A stretch of 64,000 nucleotides of DNA from Qipengyuania gelatinilytica (lineage in GTDB: Bacteria; Pseudomonadota; Alphaproteobacteria; Sphingomonadales; Sphingomonadaceae): contig NZ_CP081294.1 of NCBI RefSeq assembly GCF_019711315.1, positions 2,728,001-2,792,000 of the forward strand. Direction: 5' to 3'. A program made the translations under genes and the position numbers. The stretch's first letter is position 1; every line of letters starts with the position of its first letter. This document shows, piece after piece, positions 61,523 through 64,000 of this stretch. The notes beneath the pieces were generated by a model. The model had not been told where the DNA came from. It made no database searches and was given only the letters and a program-made list of their open reading frames with translations.

Positions 61523-61899
61523 TAGACGAAGCGATAATCACCGGATGGGATCGTCCCTTCGCTGCGCTTTTCGGGCGTGGCGGAGGCGAGCACGAATGTG
61601 CGCCCCATGACCTCGTAGGGTTCGCCGAGTGTGATCTGTGCGGTCTGCGCCCAGTGAGTCGCCGTGATGCGCGTCGTCACCGTCAGCTTGCCTGCCCAGA
61701 CGCAGGTCGCGTCGGCCGGGCAACGGCTGTCTTCTTTCACGGCCTGCGGGGTCAGGATGACATCGCCTGCCCAGACCGCCTTACCAAGGCCGACCGCCGT
61801 TCCTTGCGAAGCAGCTTCCTGCCCGACCCGCGGCGTATCGGGGATGTTCGCACAGGCACTAAGAGAGAGGAGGGCGAACGAAGCGAGGAGCGTTTTCAT
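61510..61899 (-). CDS. Predicted lipoprotein, function unknown
   Basis: The 129-residue protein has a lipobox signal (SLSAC, Cys16) and a small beta-rich domain with two further cysteines (CPADATCVWAG) that may form a disulfide. I do not recognise the family beyond that. It is convergent with the aldolase gene and divergent from thiE. Confidence 0.78.
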   Translation of the reverse strand: MKTLLASFALLSLSACANIPDTPRVGQEAASQGTAVGLGKAVWAGDVILTPQAVKEDSRCPADATCVWAGKLTVTTRITATHWAQTAQITLGEPYEVMGRTFVLASATPEKRSEGTIPSGDYRFVYERR

Positions 61900-61976
61900 G
61901 GCCCCGCTAGACGCGTGTCGCGCTTTCGTATCGCTGAACGGGTGACGAAGACGCGACGAGGCGATAAGGCGCGAAT

Positions 61977-62609
61977 ATGGCCGAAGAAATTCCCACCCAG
62001 CTTTACCTGATCTCGCCGCTCGACGTGTCGGGTGATTTTCCCAAGAGGCTCGAACGCGCGCTCGAAGCGGGCAAGGGCGTGCTGACCGCCTTCCAGTTCC
62101 GCGTGAAGGGCCTTAACCAGCATGACGCAGCAGCCTTGGCAGAACCGTTGCAGGAAATTTGCGCGCGCCATGAGGTGGCCTTCATCGTCAACGATTCGAT
62201 AGCGCTCGCCAAGCGTCTCGGGGCCGATGGTGTCCACCTCGGGCAGGGCGATGGCGATGTCCAGGAAGCCCGCGACGAACTGGGCCGCGATGCGCAGATC
62301 GGCGTAACCTGCCACGCTTCGCGCCATCTGGCCTTGGAAGCGGGTGAGGCAGGTGCCGACTATGTCGCCTTCGGCGCATTCTTTCCCAGCAACACCAAGG
62401 AAACCGAGCACCAGGCCGAAACCGACCTGCTCGAATGGTGGCACGAGATGGTCGAGATCCCCTCGGTCGCAATCGGTGGGATCACGCCGGACAACTGTCG
62501 TCCGCTGATCGATGCGGGCGCGGACTTCCTTGCCGTGTCCGGTGCGGTTTGGTCGGGTGACGAAGTTGCTGTTGTCAAAGACTTTGCGGAGCAAATCGCC
62601 TCGGCGTGA
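61977..62609 (+). CDS. thiE: Thiamine phosphate synthase
   Basis: The 210-residue TIM-barrel protein has QFRVKGLNQHD, FIVNDSIALAKRLGADGVHLGQGDG, IGVTCHASRHLALEAGEAGADYVAFGAFFP and VAIGGITPDN, matching ThiE. It joins the pyrimidine and thiazole halves of thiamine. The R in FRVK stands where many ThiE have R/K, so activity is plausible. No TPP riboswitch-like element was seen upstream (77-base gap). Confidence 0.9.
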   Translation: MAEEIPTQLYLISPLDVSGDFPKRLERALEAGKGVLTAFQFRVKGLNQHDAAALAEPLQEICARHEVAFIVNDSIALAKRLGADGVHLGQGDGDVQEARDELGRDAQIGVTCHASRHLALEAGEAGADYVAFGAFFPSNTKETEHQAETDLLEWWHEMVEIPSVAIGGITPDNCRPLIDAGADFLAVSGAVWSGDEVAVVKDFAEQIASA

Positions 62610-62664
62610 GTTCTCTTTCCTGTACGGGGCGGGTCGCCTCCCCGAAATTCAGGAGAGATCCCCA

Positions 62665-63888
62665 ATGCGCAGCTTTATTTTTGTCGCCGTCTCGTCACTC
62701 GCGCTCGCCGCCTGTGGCAGCAATGATGCAGAGGAAGATACCTCCACCGCCACCGCGCAGGCAGAGCCTGCCGAAGACTATGGCTACGAGACCTACGACG
62801 AGAACAATCTCGCCGATACGATGGCCTCGAATGACGACGCGCAGGGCATGGGCGACAGTGTCGCGCGCGAAGACCAGGATATTCCCGACAGTCAGGAGCG
62901 CCCGGTGATGCAGGCACAGGTCGTGCTCGATCGCATCGGCTTCGGCCCCGGCGTCATCGACGGCAAGATGGGCATGAGCACCGAGAACGCGTTGAACGGT
63001 TTCCAGGAAGCCAACGGTCTCGATGTGACCGGCGAACTGGACGAAGCCACCAAGACCGCGCTGTCCAACTGGGATTCGATCCCCGCAACGCGCGTGGTCA
63101 CCATTCCGGCGAGCTGGTCTGAAGCCGAATATGTCGACATTCCCGAAGAAACCGCCGCCAAGGCCGAGCTTGAGCGGATGGGGTACAAATCGCTCGACGA
63201 GCGGCTGGCCGAGCGTTTCCATACGACCGTGGAGGTGTTGAAGCAGCTCAATCCCGATGGCCGTCCGGCGGGGATGGAAACCTCCGCGCAGGACGAGCCG
63301 AGCGCCACACCGACGCCTGACAAGGAACAGTCTAAGGACAAGTCGGCGAGCTATTTCACCGCTGGCCAGCAGATCCGCGTACCCAACATTGGGGGCGACC
63401 GGATCGAGAAGGGCAAGATCGGCGATCGCGACTGGCAGCGTACGCTGGCAAGCCTTGGTGTCGGTAGCGACCAGCCCGAGGTCGATCGCATCGTCGTGAG
63501 CAAGGCGGGCAAGACGCTGAAGGCCTACCAGGGCGACAAGCTTGTCGCTTTGTTCACCGTCAGCTCCGGTTCGAGCGAATTCCCGCTGCCGCTGGGCGAA
63601 TGGGACATCGTGGGTGAGGCGTATAATCCGCCCTACAGTTACGATCCCGCAGTTCTTTCCGGAGGCAAGGAAGACGGGAAGGAATATACGCTGCCGCCCG
63701 GACCCAATTCTCCCGTCGGGGTGATCTGGATCGACCTGTCCAAGGAGCATTACGGCATCCATGGCACGCCGGACCCGGAGACCATCGGCCGCGCGCAGTC
63801 GAGTGGCTGTGTTCGCCTCACCAACTGGGATGCTGCCCGCCTTGCGGGAATGGTGTCCCAGTCGACGCAGGTGATTTTCGAGGCCTGA
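62665..63888 (+). CDS. L,D-transpeptidase lipoprotein with peptidoglycan-binding domain
   Basis: The 407-residue protein has a lipobox (LALAAC, Cys17), an acidic linker, a peptidoglycan-binding helical domain (about 77-135, VIDGKMGMSTENALNGFQEA), and a YkuD catalytic domain (about 270-407). The catalytic motif is HGTPDPETIGRAQSSGCVRL. It is much larger than the L,D-transpeptidase at 4364-5005 and retains the usual SGCVR. It probably cross-links peptidoglycan in the periplasm. The ATG at 62665 has AGGAGAG upstream; the frame extends into thiE. Confidence 0.92.
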   Translation: MRSFIFVAVSSLALAACGSNDAEEDTSTATAQAEPAEDYGYETYDENNLADTMASNDDAQGMGDSVAREDQDIPDSQERPVMQAQVVLDRIGFGPGVIDGKMGMSTENALNGFQEANGLDVTGELDEATKTALSNWDSIPATRVVTIPASWSEAEYVDIPEETAAKAELERMGYKSLDERLAERFHTTVEVLKQLNPDGRPAGMETSAQDEPSATPTPDKEQSKDKSASYFTAGQQIRVPNIGGDRIEKGKIGDRDWQRTLASLGVGSDQPEVDRIVVSKAGKTLKAYQGDKLVALFTVSSGSSEFPLPLGEWDIVGEAYNPPYSYDPAVLSGGKEDGKEYTLPPGPNSPVGVIWIDLSKEHYGIHGTPDPETIGRAQSSGCVRLTNWDAARLAGMVSQSTQVIFEA

Positions 63889-63905
63889 GAGGCTAGGGAG
63901 GGGAC

Positions 63906-64000
63906 ATGAACTTCGTCGACAGACTGCTCACCATCGTCATCACCGCCACGATCACCAGCGCGATCTGGATCGTGGCGGGCGGATCGCTGATCGAAAACGC
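63906..64000 (+). CDS. Membrane-anchored protein, N-terminus only (cut by window edge)
   Basis: An ATG at 63906 begins a frame of at least 31 residues containing one hydrophobic segment (LLTIVITATITSAIWIVAGG). It lies 17 bases after the L,D-transpeptidase gene on the same strand. The start resembles an N-terminal anchor; the family cannot be told from this much. Confidence 0.6.
   Translation, partial: MNFVDRLLTIVITATITSAIWIVAGGSLIEN

Noticed and set aside
61900..61976. TPP riboswitch before thiE
   Set aside because: The gap is only 77 bases and lacks the conserved thi-box sequence.
1..64000. Search for insertion sequences, phage genes, integrases or attachment sites
   Set aside because: No transposase or recombinase frame was seen. 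tRNA-Asn borders the island but no repeated tRNA 3' end was noticed on the other side, so an integrative origin is not claimed.

Overview
The window looks like a chromosomal segment of an alphaproteobacterium of the Sphingomonadales, most likely Erythrobacteraceae (Erythrobacter/Qipengyuania/Altererythrobacter type). This is inferred from high-GC, overlap-rich gene packing, PEPxxWA-CTERM proteins with a V-type exosortase, the 5-FCL / 6S RNA / zapA / transketolase / gap / pgk order, and the sequence style of the housekeeping proteins. No species can be named from sequence alone.

Left half (1-33261): one large surface-polysaccharide and protein-sorting island. From the left it holds the start of a hexapeptide acetyltransferase, an AAA+ ATPase, an exosortase-V accessory protein, a second hexapeptide acyltransferase, two PEPxxWA-CTERM proteins, a CAP-domain protein and an L,D-transpeptidase. 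The dTDP-L-rhamnose operon rfbA-C-D-B follows, with a sulfotransferase-like gene behind it. Next are an RTX/beta-helix protein, a Wzy-like polymerase and a first Wzz. A leftward operon carries an Alg14-Alg13-type fusion glycosyltransferase, a GT2 glycosyltransferase, a Wzx flippase and a second, exported beta-helix protein. A rightward run then carries an EpsD-type PPIase, a pyruvyl transferase, an FrhB-like iron-sulfur protein, an outer-membrane barrel, Wza, a second Wzz, a P-loop-degenerate CpsD homologue, exosortase V and EpsI. The island ends with a membrane acyltransferase and an 871-residue AMP-ligase/carrier/membrane-acyltransferase fusion. Read together these genes describe Wzx/Wzy-dependent assembly of a rhamnose-containing polymer, probably pyruvylated, acylated and perhaps sulfated, coupled to exosortase-V processing of PEP-CTERM proteins. 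No priming glycosyltransferase, type I secretion system or PPTase is visible here.

Right half (33727-64000): dense housekeeping genes. These include tRNA-Asn, NAD kinase, a degenerate-GGDEF/EAL protein, Mfd, SdhE, RecG, a UbiB-like kinase operon, tRNA-Pro, ThyA, a branched-chain 2-oxoacid dehydrogenase operon (E1 alpha, an inserted alpha/beta hydrolase, E1 beta, E2), tRNA-Asp, an MFS transporter, 5-formyl-THF cyclo-ligase, a probable 6S RNA, ZapA, the glycolytic/pentose genes tkt-gap-pgk and class I aldolase, ThiE and an L,D-transpeptidase. I saw no insertion sequence, phage gene, CRISPR array or rRNA operon.

The most unusual items are the AMP-ligase/carrier/acyltransferase fusion, the CpsD homologue without its P-loop lysine, the pair of related beta-helix proteins built for different compartments, and the PEP-CTERM gene translationally coupled to an L,D-transpeptidase.
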